Assembly: GCA_001897675.1 (NCBI GenBank)
Contig: MKUE01000022.1
Coordinates: forward strand, 1-48,149
From: Thiobacillus sp. 65-1059
GTDB lineage: Bacteria > Pseudomonadota > Gammaproteobacteria > Burkholderiales > Thiobacillaceae
Direction of reading: 5' to 3'
DNA length: 48,149 bases
Shown: positions 24,371 through 33,020 of the stretch, in pieces
Numbering within the stretch: the stretch's first letter is position 1
Layout of the letters: each line of letters starts with the position of its first letter
Translations under genes and position numbers: made by a program
The notes under the pieces: generated by a model
The model's input: only the letters and a program-made list of their open reading frames with translations
Databases searched by the model: none
What the model was told of the DNA's origin: nothing

Positions 24371-25044
24371 GCCGCAACCGGCACGGCCGCGCGCGCGCGT
24401 TGTTCGGCGCGCGCCTTGTTCCAGTTGTTCGCGGCGATCAGCAGCCCCAGCGCGATGAAGGCGCCGGGCGGCAGGATCGCCAGCAGAAAGCCCTGGTAGC
24501 CGGGCAGCAGGTGCAGCACGAATTGCTTGGCATCCTCGCCGAACACCAGGTCGATGCCGGACAGCAGCGTGCCCTGCCCGGCGAGTTCGCGGATCGCGCC
24601 CAGCACCACCAGCACCAGCGTCAGGCCCAGGCCCATCGCAATCGCGTCGACCACGCTGTGCAGCGGGTGATTCTTGGCGGCAAACGCGTCGGCGCGCGCC
24701 AGCACGATGCAGTTGGTGGTGATCAGCGGGATGAAGATCCCCAGCACCAGATACAGCGGGTGCACGAAGGCGTTCATCGCCAGATCGATCACCGTGACCA
24801 GCGCGGCGATGATGAGCACGAACACGGGAATGCGGATTTCGTTCGGCACGAAATGGCGCACCCCCGACACCGCCCCGCTGGAGGCGGCCATCACCAGCAC
24901 GGTCGCCAGCCCCAGCGACAGCGCGTTGATGACGTTGTTGCTGATCGCCAGCAGCGGGCACAGGCCGAGCAACTGCACCAGCCCGGTGTTTTGCTTGACG
25001 AGGCCGTTGTGAAACAGGCTGCGGAATTCTGTTGCGGTGATCAT
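24367..25044 (-). CDS. rnfE: Rnf/Rsx electron transport complex subunit E
   Basis: A 225-residue inner-membrane subunit of the Rnf complex. It has about six membrane segments and the family phrases NTGLVQLLGLCPLLAISNNV and GIFIPLITTNCIVLARADAF, which hold the conserved Cys residues that ligate an iron-sulfur site shared with RnfA. The start overlaps the rnfG stop as ATGA. The C-terminal tail (NNWNKARAEQRARAAVPVAA) is cytoplasmic and basic. Confidence 0.95.
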   Translation of the reverse strand: MITATEFRSLFHNGLVKQNTGLVQLLGLCPLLAISNNVINALSLGLATVLVMAASSGAVSGVRHFVPNEIRIPVFVLIIAALVTVIDLAMNAFVHPLYLVLGIFIPLITTNCIVLARADAFAAKNHPLHSVVDAIAMGLGLTLVLVVLGAIRELAGQGTLLSGIDLVFGEDAKQFVLHLLPGYQGFLLAILPPGAFIALGLLIAANNWNKARAEQRARAAVPVAA

Positions 25045-25694
25045 GGTTGGACTCCTGGCTCGGGCGTGGCCACCAGTGCGGCGCGGTGGCGCGCAAAATA
25101 GTCTAGCGCGCTTTTGACCGCCTTGACCACGGCGCGCGGGGTGATGGTGGCGCCGGCGCGGGCGTCGAAGACGCCGCCGTCCTTCGCCACTTTCCAGTGC
25201 CTGGGGGGCGGGGCGGTCAGCGATTTGCCGGCAAACTGGTCGATCCAGGCGCTTTTGGCGCGGTCGATGTAATCGCCCAGCCCCGGTGTTTCGCGGTGCG
25301 CGGTGACGCGCACGCCGGTCACGTTGCCGTCGATGTCGATGCCGACCAGCAAGGCGATATCGCCGCTGTAGCCGTCCGGCGCGACGGCCTCCAGCACCAC
25401 GCCGCTGACTGCGCCGCCACGGCGGGCGATCCATATCGTCGAAGGCTTGCGGGTACCGAGCAGCGCGTCCGGCGGCGCGCTTTGCTGGCTGGCCAGCAGA
25501 TCGTTGTCGTACAGCGCGGCGGGCAACACCTGATTGATGAGCGCGAGCTTTTCGGCCTGCTGGCTGCGGGCGATGGTCGGCTCGGTGCGGTCGTGGGTGA
25601 ACGCCAGCATCGCGGTGCCGATCAGCGAAAACACGAACAGGATGAGGCCGGTGCGCAGTGCGTTACGCAGAGCCGCCCGGATTTGCGGCGTCAT
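25041..25694 (-). CDS. rnfG: Rnf/Rsx electron transport complex subunit G (FMN-bearing)
   Basis: A 217-residue membrane-anchored subunit with one N-terminal membrane segment (TGLILFVFSLIGTAMLAF) and a periplasmic FMN-binding domain. The flavinylation site is the Thr in RAGATITPRAVVKAVK, matching the SGATxT consensus to which FMN is phosphodiester-linked. GIDIDGNVTGVRVTAHRETPGLGDYID is typical of RnfG/NqrC. The start overlaps the rnfD stop by 4 nt. No separate flavin transferase (apbE) gene is in view. Confidence 0.94.
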   Translation of the reverse strand: MTPQIRAALRNALRTGLILFVFSLIGTAMLAFTHDRTEPTIARSQQAEKLALINQVLPAALYDNDLLASQQSAPPDALLGTRKPSTIWIARRGGAVSGVVLEAVAPDGYSGDIALLVGIDIDGNVTGVRVTAHRETPGLGDYIDRAKSAWIDQFAGKSLTAPPPRHWKVAKDGGVFDARAGATITPRAVVKAVKSALDYFARHRAALVATPEPGVQP

Positions 25695-26725
25695 GCGGAC
25701 GGCGCCTTGGTCTTTTTCGCGCCGCCATAGATGCGCGGCTGGGTGTATTGATCGATCAGCGGCACGCACAGGTTCATCAGCAGGATGGCAAACGCGACGC
25801 CGTCGGGATAGCCGCCCCAGGTGCGGATGACGACGGTGAGAAAGCCCGCGCCGAAGCCGAAAATCAGCTTGCCGCGCGGCGTCGTGGCGCCGGATACCGG
25901 GTCGGTGGCGATGAAGAAGGCGCCGAGCATCACCGACGGCGCGAACAGATGGAACCACGGCGCGCCGAAGCGGCCGGCGTCGAAGAAATGCAGGAAGCCG
26001 GCGGTGAGCCAGATGCCGGCGAGGAAGGCCAGCGGCACCTGCCAGCCGACGATGCGCAAGGCCCACAGCACGAGGCCGCCGAGCAGGAACGCCGCCGCCA
26101 GCCACTCGAAACCGACGCCGCCGTAGTGGCCGAAAATCGGCTGCGCCATGATCTCGTCGACGGTGTGCTGCTGCAGCAGGCCGGTGCGCAGCGCGTCCAG
26201 CGGCGTCGCCATGGTGACGGCATCGAGCGTGGCCTTGGGCACGTCGCCGCCGAAAATAACCGCCGCACTTTGCGCCAGGGTGAGGGGGGCCGAAGTCAGT
26301 TCGAGCGGGGCCGCCCACTGCGTCATCTGCGCCGGGAACGACACGATCAGCACCGCGTAGCCGACCATCGCCGGATTGAAGATGTTCTGCCCGAGGCCGC
26401 CGTACAGGTGCTTGGCGACCACGATGGCGAACAGCGTGCCGGTGACGATCAGCCACCACGGCGCCAGCGAAGGCAGCGAGAGCGCCAGCAGCCAGGCGGT
26501 GACGATCGCCGACAGGTCGGCGAGGAAAGGCTTGGCCGGGTAGCCGCGCGCTTTCAGCATCGCCGCCTCGGCCGCCAGCGCGGTGACGGTGGCGAGCGCC
26601 AGGGTGACGAGGATGCCCGGCCCGAACGCCCAGACGTACACCGCAATGCCGGGCAGCAGCGCGGCCAGCACCCAGGCCATGACCTGGGTGACGCTGCTGC
26701 GATCAAGAATGAAAGGGGAGGGCAT
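25691..26725 (-). CDS. rnfD: Rnf/Rsx electron transport complex subunit D (FMN-bearing)
   Basis: A 344-residue integral membrane subunit, probably the ion-translocating core with RnfE/A. It has about nine to ten membrane segments, KHLYGGLGQNIFNPAMVGYA, and the covalent FMN site in ATDPVSGATTPRGKLIFG (Thr after SGA). It ends with a short basic cytoplasmic tail. It starts 23 nt after rnfC and overlaps rnfG. Confidence 0.95.
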   Translation of the reverse strand: MPSPFILDRSSVTQVMAWVLAALLPGIAVYVWAFGPGILVTLALATVTALAAEAAMLKARGYPAKPFLADLSAIVTAWLLALSLPSLAPWWLIVTGTLFAIVVAKHLYGGLGQNIFNPAMVGYAVLIVSFPAQMTQWAAPLELTSAPLTLAQSAAVIFGGDVPKATLDAVTMATPLDALRTGLLQQHTVDEIMAQPIFGHYGGVGFEWLAAAFLLGGLVLWALRIVGWQVPLAFLAGIWLTAGFLHFFDAGRFGAPWFHLFAPSVMLGAFFIATDPVSGATTPRGKLIFGFGAGFLTVVIRTWGGYPDGVAFAILLMNLCVPLIDQYTQPRIYGGAKKTKAPSA

Positions 26726-26748
26726 GATGCGTTTTCTTCCGTGACGCC

Positions 26749-28419
26749 TTAGGGTTTCTCGTCGGATTCCAGCGGCTGGCGCGCCAGCTCGCGGATTTTA
26801 GCCCGGCGCGCCTCGATTTCCTCGATCTCGCGCTGGGTGCCGGGCGGCAGATGGTCGGTGTTCTTCGGCGCAGTCTCGGCTTTTTTTGCCTGCGCGCGGG
26901 CGAGCGCGGCGGCGATCAGCGCTTTCTTGGCGTCGGCTTCGCTGGGCGCGGCGCCGCCGGCGTCGGGCGCGGCGGCAAGTTCGGCGCGCTTGGCCTGGGC
27001 CTTGGCGGCAAGCTTCTCGGCTTTTTCCTTTTTCTCGCGCTCCTGCCGGAACTGGCGGAACTCGTGGCGTTCGCGCGCGAGGTCGGCGGCGCGCTTGTCC
27101 TTTTCGCGGGTCCAGATTTCGCTCTTGGCGTAGCGGTAAAAGTCGACCAGCGGAATGTGGCTGGGGCAGACGTAGCTGCAGCAGCCGCACTCGATGCAGT
27201 CGAACAGGTGGTATTCCTGCGCGCGCCCGAAGTCGCCCGCCTTGGCGAAGCGGAACAGTTCCTGCGGCTGCAGTTCCGCCGGACAGGCGTCGGCGCAGCG
27301 GGTGCAGCGGATGCACGGCAAAGCCTTGGGCAGCGGCGGGAACAGCTCGGCCGACTGCACCAGGATGCAGTTGGTCGCCTTGACCACCGGCACATCGAGA
27401 TTAGGCATCGGCATGCCCATCATCGGCCCGCCCATCAGCACGCCGGTGGTGCCGTCGCGGTCGCCCGCCAGGGTGATCAGCGCATGCATCGGCGTGCCGA
27501 TCAGCACCTCGAAGTTCTGCGGCCGCAGCACGTGGCCGGTGACGGTGACCAGCCGCGAGATCAGCGGTTCGCCATGGTGCACCGCGCGTGCCAGCGCATA
27601 GGCGGTGCCGACGTTGAACACCTGGATGCCGATGTCGGTGGACAGCTTGCCGGACGGGACCTCCCTGCCGGTGAGCACCTGGATCATCTGCTTGGCGCCG
27701 CCGCCGGGGTAGCGCGCCGGCACGACCATGATTTCCGCTGCAAAGTCCATCCGGGCCGCGGCCGCCTGCATCGCGGCGATGGCTTCCGGCTTGTTGTCCT
27801 CGATGCCGACGAGGATTTCCGTGCTGCCCAGCAGGTGGCGCATGATCGCCACGCCCTGCAGGATCTCGTCGGCACGGGTGCGCATCAGCACGTCGTCGCA
27901 GGTGATCCACGGCTCGCATTCGCCGCCGTTGATGATGAGGGTGGGGCAGTGCTGCGCCGCGCCGGGATCGAGCTTGACCGCGCTGGGGAACACCGCGCCG
28001 CCGAGGCCGGCCAGCCCCAGGTCGCGCAGCCGTATGCGCAGGTCGGCCGGCGCCAGCGCCCGGTAATCGAGCGGGCGATGTTCCACCCACTCGTCGCGGC
28101 CGTCGGTTTCGATGCTGATGCACAGGTCGGGCAGGCCGGAGATATGCGGTACCGGCTGCTGGTCGACGGCGCTGACGATGCCCGAACTGGAGGCATGCAC
28201 CGCCGCCGAGATGGTGCCGTCGGCTTCCCCGATCATCTGGCCCTTCAGCACCCGGTCGCCCACGCTTACCAGCGGTTTGGCCGGGCTGCCGATGTGCTGG
28301 CGCAGCGGGATGACCAGTTTCTTCGGCAGCGGCGCGGCGCGGACCGGCCGTGCGTTCGACTCCGCCTTGTGCTCGGGTGGATGCACGCCGCCCTTGAATT
28401 TGAACAGTTCGCGGCTCAT
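26749..28419 (-). CDS. rnfC: Rnf/Rsx electron transport complex subunit C
   Basis: A 556-residue peripheral subunit on the cytoplasmic side, taken to be the NADH/FMN site. N-terminal SLBB-like region and [55 protein letters not shown] identify it. Two 4Fe-4S motifs lie at about 367-420 ([34 protein letters not shown]). Beyond residue ~435 comes a ~120-residue Ala/Lys/Glu-rich helical tail, as in other long proteobacterial RnfC proteins. The start overlaps the rnfB stop as ATGA. Confidence 0.95.
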   Translation of the reverse strand: MSRELFKFKGGVHPPEHKAESNARPVRAAPLPKKLVIPLRQHIGSPAKPLVSVGDRVLKGQMIGEADGTISAAVHASSSGIVSAVDQQPVPHISGLPDLCISIETDGRDEWVEHRPLDYRALAPADLRIRLRDLGLAGLGGAVFPSAVKLDPGAAQHCPTLIINGGECEPWITCDDVLMRTRADEILQGVAIMRHLLGSTEILVGIEDNKPEAIAAMQAAAARMDFAAEIMVVPARYPGGGAKQMIQVLTGREVPSGKLSTDIGIQVFNVGTAYALARAVHHGEPLISRLVTVTGHVLRPQNFEVLIGTPMHALITLAGDRDGTTGVLMGGPMMGMPMPNLDVPVVKATNCILVQSAELFPPLPKALPCIRCTRCADACPAELQPQELFRFAKAGDFGRAQEYHLFDCIECGCCSYVCPSHIPLVDFYRYAKSEIWTREKDKRAADLARERHEFRQFRQEREKKEKAEKLAAKAQAKRAELAAAPDAGGAAPSEADAKKALIAAALARAQAKKAETAPKNTDHLPPGTQREIEEIEARRAKIRELARQPLESDEKP

Positions 28420-28982
28420 GCGCTGCTGTCTCCGGAAACCTGCTTCAGCATCACCACCGGATGCTTCCACTTCCAGTGCGGCAGATCTTCGGCGATCGGT
28501 ACCATGGTGATGCAGTCGACCGGGCACGGCGGCAGGCACAGTTCGCAGCCGGTGCACTCGGCCGCAATGATGGTGTGCATCTGCTTGGCGGCGCCGGAAA
28601 TGGCGTCGACCGGACAGGCCTGGATGCACAGGGTGCAGCCGATGCAGGTCTGTTCGTCGATGAAGGCCACCGACTTGGGCTTGGGTGCGCCATGGGTTTC
28701 GTCGAGCGGCTTGGGTTCCACGCCGAGCAGGTCGGCCAGTTTCTTCACCCCCTCCTCGCCGCCCGGCGGGCACAGATTGATATCCGCCTCGCCCTTGGCG
28801 ATCGCCTCGGCATAGGGCCGGCAGCCGAGAAATCCGCACTGTCCGCACTGCGTCTGCGGCAGGATGGCGTCGATCTTTTCCGCCAGCGGGTTGCCTTCCA
28901 CCTTGAACCGGATGGCCGACCAGCCGAGCGCCAGTCCGATCGCCACCGCGATCCCGGCCATCACCAGAATGGCGGCAAGCAT
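28416..28982 (-). CDS. rnfB: Rnf/Rsx electron transport complex subunit B
   Basis: A 188-residue ferredoxin-like subunit that relays electrons between soluble ferredoxin and the membrane. One N-terminal anchor ([20 protein letters not shown]) precedes the [16 protein letters not shown]...CPPGG cluster domain. Two 4Fe-4S motifs follow ([16 protein letters not shown] and [16 protein letters not shown]). Normal length for proteobacterial RnfB. The start shares one nt with the rnfA stop (TAATG). Confidence 0.96.
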   Translation of the reverse strand: MLAAILVMAGIAVAIGLALGWSAIRFKVEGNPLAEKIDAILPQTQCGQCGFLGCRPYAEAIAKGEADINLCPPGGEEGVKKLADLLGVEPKPLDETHGAPKPKSVAFIDEQTCIGCTLCIQACPVDAISGAAKQMHTIIAAECTGCELCLPPCPVDCITMVPIAEDLPHWKWKHPVVMLKQVSGDSSA

Positions 28983-29584
28983 TACTTGACCAGCCCGGAG
29001 AAGCCCATGAATGCCAGCGACATCAAGCCTGCGGTGATCATTGCAATGCTGGTTCCCTTGAACGGCGAAGGAACGTCACACGTCTCCATCCGCTCGCGGA
29101 TGCCGGCAAACAGGACCAGCACCAGGGTGAAGCCGAGCGCTCCGCCGGCGCCGAAAAACAGCGATTCGACGAAGCCGTGCTGTTCCTGCGCGTTGAGCAG
29201 CGGAATCCCCAGCACTGCGCAGTTGGTGGTGATGAGCGGCAGGTAGATCCCCAGCACCTGGTACAGCACCGGGCTGGATTTGTGGATGAACATCTCGGTG
29301 AACTGCACGATCCCGGCGATCACCACGATGAACGACAGCGTGCGCAGGTAGAACAATTCCGGGCCGAGCAGGTATTCGTTGACGAGATAGCTCGCCCCGG
29401 ACGCCAGCGTCAGCACGAAGGCCGTCGCCAGCCCCATGCCGATCGCCGCTTCCAGCTTTTTCGACACGCCCATGAACGGGCACAGACCGAGAATCTTGGC
29501 CATCACGATGTTGTTCACGAACACCGTGGAAATAATGATGAGGAGGTAGGTTTCCAAAGCAGGCAGCCCGACGCGATAGCGCAT
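28982..29584 (-). CDS. rnfA: Rnf/Rsx electron transport complex subunit A
   Basis: A 200-residue inner-membrane subunit, first gene of the rnfABCDGE operon. It has six membrane segments, [20 protein letters not shown] and [20 protein letters not shown] with the conserved Cys. The ATG at 29584 has AAAGGCGG upstream and adds nine residues to the usual family N-terminus. A TTG at 29557 would give the standard [10 protein letters not shown] start but has no ribosome site. A promoter-like TTGAAT-18-GATAAT overlaps the ATG (see findings), so the start is uncertain. Confidence 0.94.
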   Translation of the reverse strand: MRYRVGLPALETYLLIIISTVFVNNIVMAKILGLCPFMGVSKKLEAAIGMGLATAFVLTLASGASYLVNEYLLGPELFYLRTLSFIVVIAGIVQFTEMFIHKSSPVLYQVLGIYLPLITTNCAVLGIPLLNAQEQHGFVESLFFGAGGALGFTLVLVLFAGIRERMETCDVPSPFKGTSIAMITAGLMSLAFMGFSGLVK

Positions 29585-29769
29585 TATCCGCCTTTAGGCG
29601 CGTTGGATTCAAGCTGCTGCGGGCAGGGCTATTGGCCTGTGCCGGCTGCCGCGACCCGTAAAGGGGGCAATCGTGGCCGTCCTGTTGATGGATATCGAGG
29701 ATCGGTCGCCCATTCGTGCGGGGCAGCCTGCAGGTCGTCCGCCGCATGGGGCGCTGCCTGCGCACCGAC

Positions 29770-30771
29770 TCAGCCGAGCGACTTGCCGCTGGCCCAGAAG
29801 TCGTAGCCCTTGATCAAAAACTCGTCCCACGGCAGGTAGTGCGAGCCGTCGCAGGAGAAGGTGAGGCCAACCATGCCGTTGAAGATGTTGAGCGAACCCC
29901 CGCGCAGATAAAACGTCTCGTCCATGAAGCGCAGCGCGCGCAGGCTGTCGAGCACCGTACGGATCTTGTCGCGGGGCACCGCGGCGTCGGCCGGGTAGGG
30001 GTGGCACGGATAAATCAGGCAGGTATCGGGGTCGGTCAGCGCGTCGATGTCGAGCAGGCGGTAGCGATAGGGGTCGTCGACCAGCCAGATGGTGGCGCGG
30101 CTGCTGGAAAAGTGCAGTTTGCCGTGGAACACGCCGCGATCGGTCATCAGTTCCTCCATCACCCCCAGCACCGTGTCGAGGTTGAGGTCCATCTGGCTGT
30201 CGCTGCGGGTCTGGTGGAACACCGCGCCGCGGATCGCCGGGTCGCCCTTGATCTGCCGCCAGTAGGTGGGTTCGTCGTACAGCTTGCCGGTGATCGGCAG
30301 GTCGCGCAGGTCGAAGTCGGCGCCGACGAAGCCGAGCGCGCGGCCGTCGTCGTCGCGCACGATCTGGATCGCGGTCAGCGACGGCCGCTTGGCACGCAGG
30401 CTGATGTAGGCCTGCGTCAGCAGAAAGCCCTGGTTCGGCACCGCTTCGCGCATGTAGGGGCGGTCGGAGCGGTCGCGCCCGTAGTCCGTCTCGATCAGGC
30501 CTTCGCGGCTGATGTTGTCGGAAAGCTGGATTGCACGGGTATCCAGCGCATACAGGTATTTGCATGCGGGCAGGGTCGTCAGCGCATGGCTCAGCGCGGC
30601 GTTGAGCCCGGCGCGGCTCGGCCATGCCCGGCTGCACGCCTGCGCGGCCAGCGCCAGCGGCTCGCGCAGCAGGTTGGCGAGGGCGGCGCGCTGGTGGGCG
30701 ACGCTTTCGGCGAGGGTGCTGGGGGTAGACATGGCGGTTCGGTTTGCGGCGGTCGTTTGAATGTTTTCCAC
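29770..30771 (-). CDS. Stand-alone soluble PDC/Cache-domain protein
   Basis: A 333-residue protein with no signal peptide and no membrane segment. Residues ~60-165 look like a PDC (dCache) sensor: YLYALDTRAIQLSDNISREG, DRSDRPYMREAV, FLLTQAYISLRAKRPSLTAIQ, GFVGADFDLRDLP. The C-terminal half (for example LHFSSSRATIWLVDDPYRYR, FYLRGGSLNIFNGMVGLTFS) is unfamiliar, and no output domain is present. Such sensors are normally extracytoplasmic parts of kinases, chemoreceptors or cyclases. The start is GTG at 30771, immediately after the phosphatase stop; an ATG at 30732 is an alternative. Probably co-transcribed with the upstream HAD gene. Function unknown. Confidence 0.75.
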   Translation of the reverse strand: MENIQTTAANRTAMSTPSTLAESVAHQRAALANLLREPLALAAQACSRAWPSRAGLNAALSHALTTLPACKYLYALDTRAIQLSDNISREGLIETDYGRDRSDRPYMREAVPNQGFLLTQAYISLRAKRPSLTAIQIVRDDDGRALGFVGADFDLRDLPITGKLYDEPTYWRQIKGDPAIRGAVFHQTRSDSQMDLNLDTVLGVMEELMTDRGVFHGKLHFSSSRATIWLVDDPYRYRLLDIDALTDPDTCLIYPCHPYPADAAVPRDKIRTVLDSLRALRFMDETFYLRGGSLNIFNGMVGLTFSCDGSHYLPWDEFLIKGYDFWASGKSLG

Positions 30772-30773
30772 GA

Positions 30774-31439
30774 TCAGGTGCGCAGCGAAATCACCGGCCA
30801 GCCCCTGCCCTCGGCGTGGGCGCGCAGGGTGGGGTCGGGATCGACGGCGACGGGATGGCGGACTTTTTCCAGCAGCGGCAGGTCGTTGTGCGAGTCGCTG
30901 TAGAACCAGCTGGTAGTGAGGCAGTCAAGGCGGGTGCCGTGGGCTTCGAGGAAGTGTTCGAGGCGGGTGACCTTGCCTTCGCGGAAGCAGGGGGTGCCGG
31001 CGACTTCGCCGGTGAAGCGGCCGTCTCGCTGCTCGGGTTCGGTGGCGATCAGGTGGGGGATGCCGAACTCGCGCGCAATCGGCGCGGTGACGAAACTGTT
31101 GGTGGCGGTGATGACGGCGACCAGGTCGGCTTCGTCGAGGTGTCGGGCGACCAGGTCGCGCGCGGCCTGGGTAATCATCGGCTTGATGCGCGTCTCCATG
31201 TATTCGGCGTGCCAGGCGTCGAGCTGTTCGCGCGCGTGGGTGGCGAGCGGGCGCAGGGCAAACGCGAGGAAGGCATGAATATCCAGTCGCCCGGCCTTGT
31301 AGTCTTCGTAGAACGCGCGGTTCTTGGCTTCGTAGTGGGCGCCGTCGACCACGCCCCTGGCGATGAGAAATTGACCCCATTCGTAGTCGGAATCGCCGGC
31401 GAGCAGGGTGTTGTCGAGGTCGAAGAGGACGAGATTCAT
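30774..31439 (-). CDS. HAD-IB family phosphatase (SerB-like)
   Basis: A 221-residue cytoplasmic phosphatase. Motif I is LVLFDLDNTLLAGDSDYEW (nucleophile Asp9 or so), motif II the Thr/Ser of AVITATNSFV, and motif III/IV the GKVTRLEHFLE Lys and YSDSHNDLPLLEKV. A helical cap (residues ~15-90) as in subfamily IB suggests a phosphoserine- or phosphocholine-like substrate, but SerB itself differs. The start at 31439 puts the nucleophile near the N-terminus as usual. Gene order UPF0149 - HAD - PDC on one strand suggests a small operon. Confidence 0.88.
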   Translation of the reverse strand: MNLVLFDLDNTLLAGDSDYEWGQFLIARGVVDGAHYEAKNRAFYEDYKAGRLDIHAFLAFALRPLATHAREQLDAWHAEYMETRIKPMITQAARDLVARHLDEADLVAVITATNSFVTAPIAREFGIPHLIATEPEQRDGRFTGEVAGTPCFREGKVTRLEHFLEAHGTRLDCLTTSWFYSDSHNDLPLLEKVRHPVAVDPDPTLRAHAEGRGWPVISLRT

Positions 31440-31476
31440 GGCGGGATGCAAATTAAACGATTCAAGTTACAGGAAT

Positions 31477-32145
31477 TCAAGCGCGCGGAGCCTGGCCGCG
31501 GTCGCGCCAGAAGTCGCGCAGTTCATAGCAGCTCCAGATCGCCATCGCCACGTAATCGTTGCGGCTGGTCTGGCGCTCCGTTTCCGTCCATTCTTCGGGC
31601 GGCGTCATCAGCACATACAGCGGGTCGAGCATTTCGTCGACGAAGGCTTCGTCCTTGCTGTCCGGTGGTAGTTCCCAGTCGGCTTCCCAGTGTTCCACCA
31701 CCTGCAGGAATCCGGCTGCCCAGAGGCTAGCATGAGGCGGGACGCCTTCGGCCCTGAGCGCGGCGGCCTCGTTTTTCGGCAGGTCGGCCAGCAGGCCTTC
31801 CCAGTCCATGATGAGCGGGGACAGCGCGCGCGGGTCGGCCAGGTTGTCGATCGGGGCGGCGAGCGCGCGCGCGATCTCGTTCCAGCGGCGGCCGAGCAGC
31901 GCTTCGAAGCGGCCGTATTGCACGGCATCGGCGAACAGCGTTGCGGGGGCGTCGTGCTCGAACAGCACCGGCAGATAGCTTTCCGCTGCGATCGGGCGCG
32001 GCGCGCATTGCAGGGCCGTGACGAAGCCGTCGACGCCTTCGAGCGACAGCGGTGCGTCGGTGCGCGCGGCGGCATCGTCGATCAGGTCGGCCAGTTCGGC
32101 GATGTCGTCGTCGTTGAGCGGCACATTCTGGTTTTTGCTGGGCAT
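31477..32145 (-). CDS. UPF0149/YecA family protein
   Basis: A 222-residue cytoplasmic protein with no known enzymatic motif. It has the family pattern ADLIDDAAARTDAPLSLEGVDGFVTALQCAP near the N-terminus, FEALLGRRWNEIARAL, LIMDWEGLLADLP, and GFLQVVEHWEADWELPP. The C-terminus lacks the Cys-rich SEC-C zinc motif found in some YecA proteins, ending instead YELRDFWRDRGQAPRA. The start at 32145 gives MPSKNQNVPLNDDDIAEL. It is divergent from the CbiM-like gene, 58 nt away. Confidence 0.82.
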   Translation of the reverse strand: MPSKNQNVPLNDDDIAELADLIDDAAARTDAPLSLEGVDGFVTALQCAPRPIAAESYLPVLFEHDAPATLFADAVQYGRFEALLGRRWNEIARALAAPIDNLADPRALSPLIMDWEGLLADLPKNEAAALRAEGVPPHASLWAAGFLQVVEHWEADWELPPDSKDEAFVDEMLDPLYVLMTPPEEWTETERQTSRNDYVAMAIWSCYELRDFWRDRGQAPRA

Positions 32146-32203
32146 GGCAGGGGCTCGATGCGAAGGGCGCGGCAGCGCACGGGGCTTCGCGTAAAATTGA
32201 TGG

Positions 32204-32872
32204 ATGAATTTTACCGCGCTTGTGCTGCCGCAATCATTACATCTGTTCGGCTGGCTGGGGCTGGTCTTTCTGGGCTGGCGCTGGCTGATGTCGGGCGACT
32301 GGCGCAGGCTTACGCAGCCGGCGCGCCTGAACCTGTTTCTGGGCGCCACGGTGGCGCTGCTGGCGCTGTGGCAAATCCGCGCCGGGGTGAAGCCGGGGCT
32401 GGCGTTCCATCTGTACGGCATTTCGGCCATGACGCTGATGTTCGGCTTCTGGCGCGCGAGCTTCGCCGGGGTGCTGGTCCTGCTGGCCAATGCGCTGTTC
32501 GGGCGCGGCAATCCGGTTGCGCTGGGGATCGATGCGCTGTTGCAGGCGGTGCTGCCTGCGGCGGTGAGCTGGGGCGTATTTCGCCTGCTGGAACGCCGCC
32601 TGCCGAATCATTTTTTCATTTACGTGCTGGGCAACGGCTTTTTCGGCGCGGCGCTGGCGGTGGCGGCCGTCGGGCTGGCCACCACGGCGCTGATGGCGCT
32701 GGCCGGCGCCTATCCGCTCGACTACCTGCTGACGCAGTACACGCCGTATGCCGCGCTGCTGCTTGCCTGGGCCGAGGCATTTTCCACCGGCATGGCGATT
32801 ACCGTGATGGCGGTATACCGGCCGGCCTGGCTGGAAACCTTCGATGACGCACGGTATATCCAGAACAAGTAA
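32204..32872 (+). CDS. CbiM-like energy-coupling-factor permease, lone and lacking the metal-site N-terminus
   Basis: A 222-residue integral membrane protein with about six to seven segments. LAFHLYGISAMTLMFGFWRA, GIDALLQAVLPAAVSWGVFRL, HFFIYVLGNGFFGAALAVA and AWAEAFSTGMAITVMAVYRPAW resemble the CbiM/NikM family of Co2+/Ni2+ uptake substrate-binding subunits. True CbiM/NikM begin with Met-His at the extreme N-terminus, which is part of the metal site; here it reads MNFTALVLPQSLHLFGW. No CbiN, CbiQ or ATPase gene is nearby. It may therefore be a divergent member with another substrate or partner. No cobalamin riboswitch fits into the 58-nt upstream gap. Confidence 0.75.
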   Translation: MNFTALVLPQSLHLFGWLGLVFLGWRWLMSGDWRRLTQPARLNLFLGATVALLALWQIRAGVKPGLAFHLYGISAMTLMFGFWRASFAGVLVLLANALFGRGNPVALGIDALLQAVLPAAVSWGVFRLLERRLPNHFFIYVLGNGFFGAALAVAAVGLATTALMALAGAYPLDYLLTQYTPYAALLLAWAEAFSTGMAITVMAVYRPAWLETFDDARYIQNK

Positions 32873-32880
32873 AACTTTTA

Positions 32881-33002
32881 TCCGCGAAGGGCGCGAAGAT
32901 GCGCGAAGGAAACCCCATTGTTTTTTGGCTTGCGCATCCATCGGGCTCGAATCGGGTTGGTTTCTTTCGCCTTTCTTCGTGTTCCTTCGTGCCCTTCGCG
33001 GA
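32881..33002. repeat. Long imperfect inverted repeat upstream of hrpA
   Basis: Left arm 32881-32914 starts TCCGCGAAGGGCGCGAAG; right arm 32959-33002 is its imperfect complement, ending CGTGCCCTTCGCGGA. Twelve outer bp match exactly (TCCGCGAAGGGC), and both arms repeat GCGAAG/ACGAAG-type hexamers and end in GAAACC/GGTTTC. The ~44-nt centre is unstructured. It resembles dispersed intergenic repeats seen in environmental proteobacteria. It follows the permease stop by 8 nt and ends 18 nt before the hrpA start. Confidence 0.75.
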
Positions 33003-33020
33003 CAATCCGGTTTTTGAATT

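Noticed and set aside
32146-32203. Cobalamin or nickel riboswitch before the CbiM-like gene
   Set aside because: The 58-nt gap is too short and shows no conserved B12-box or NiCo motif.
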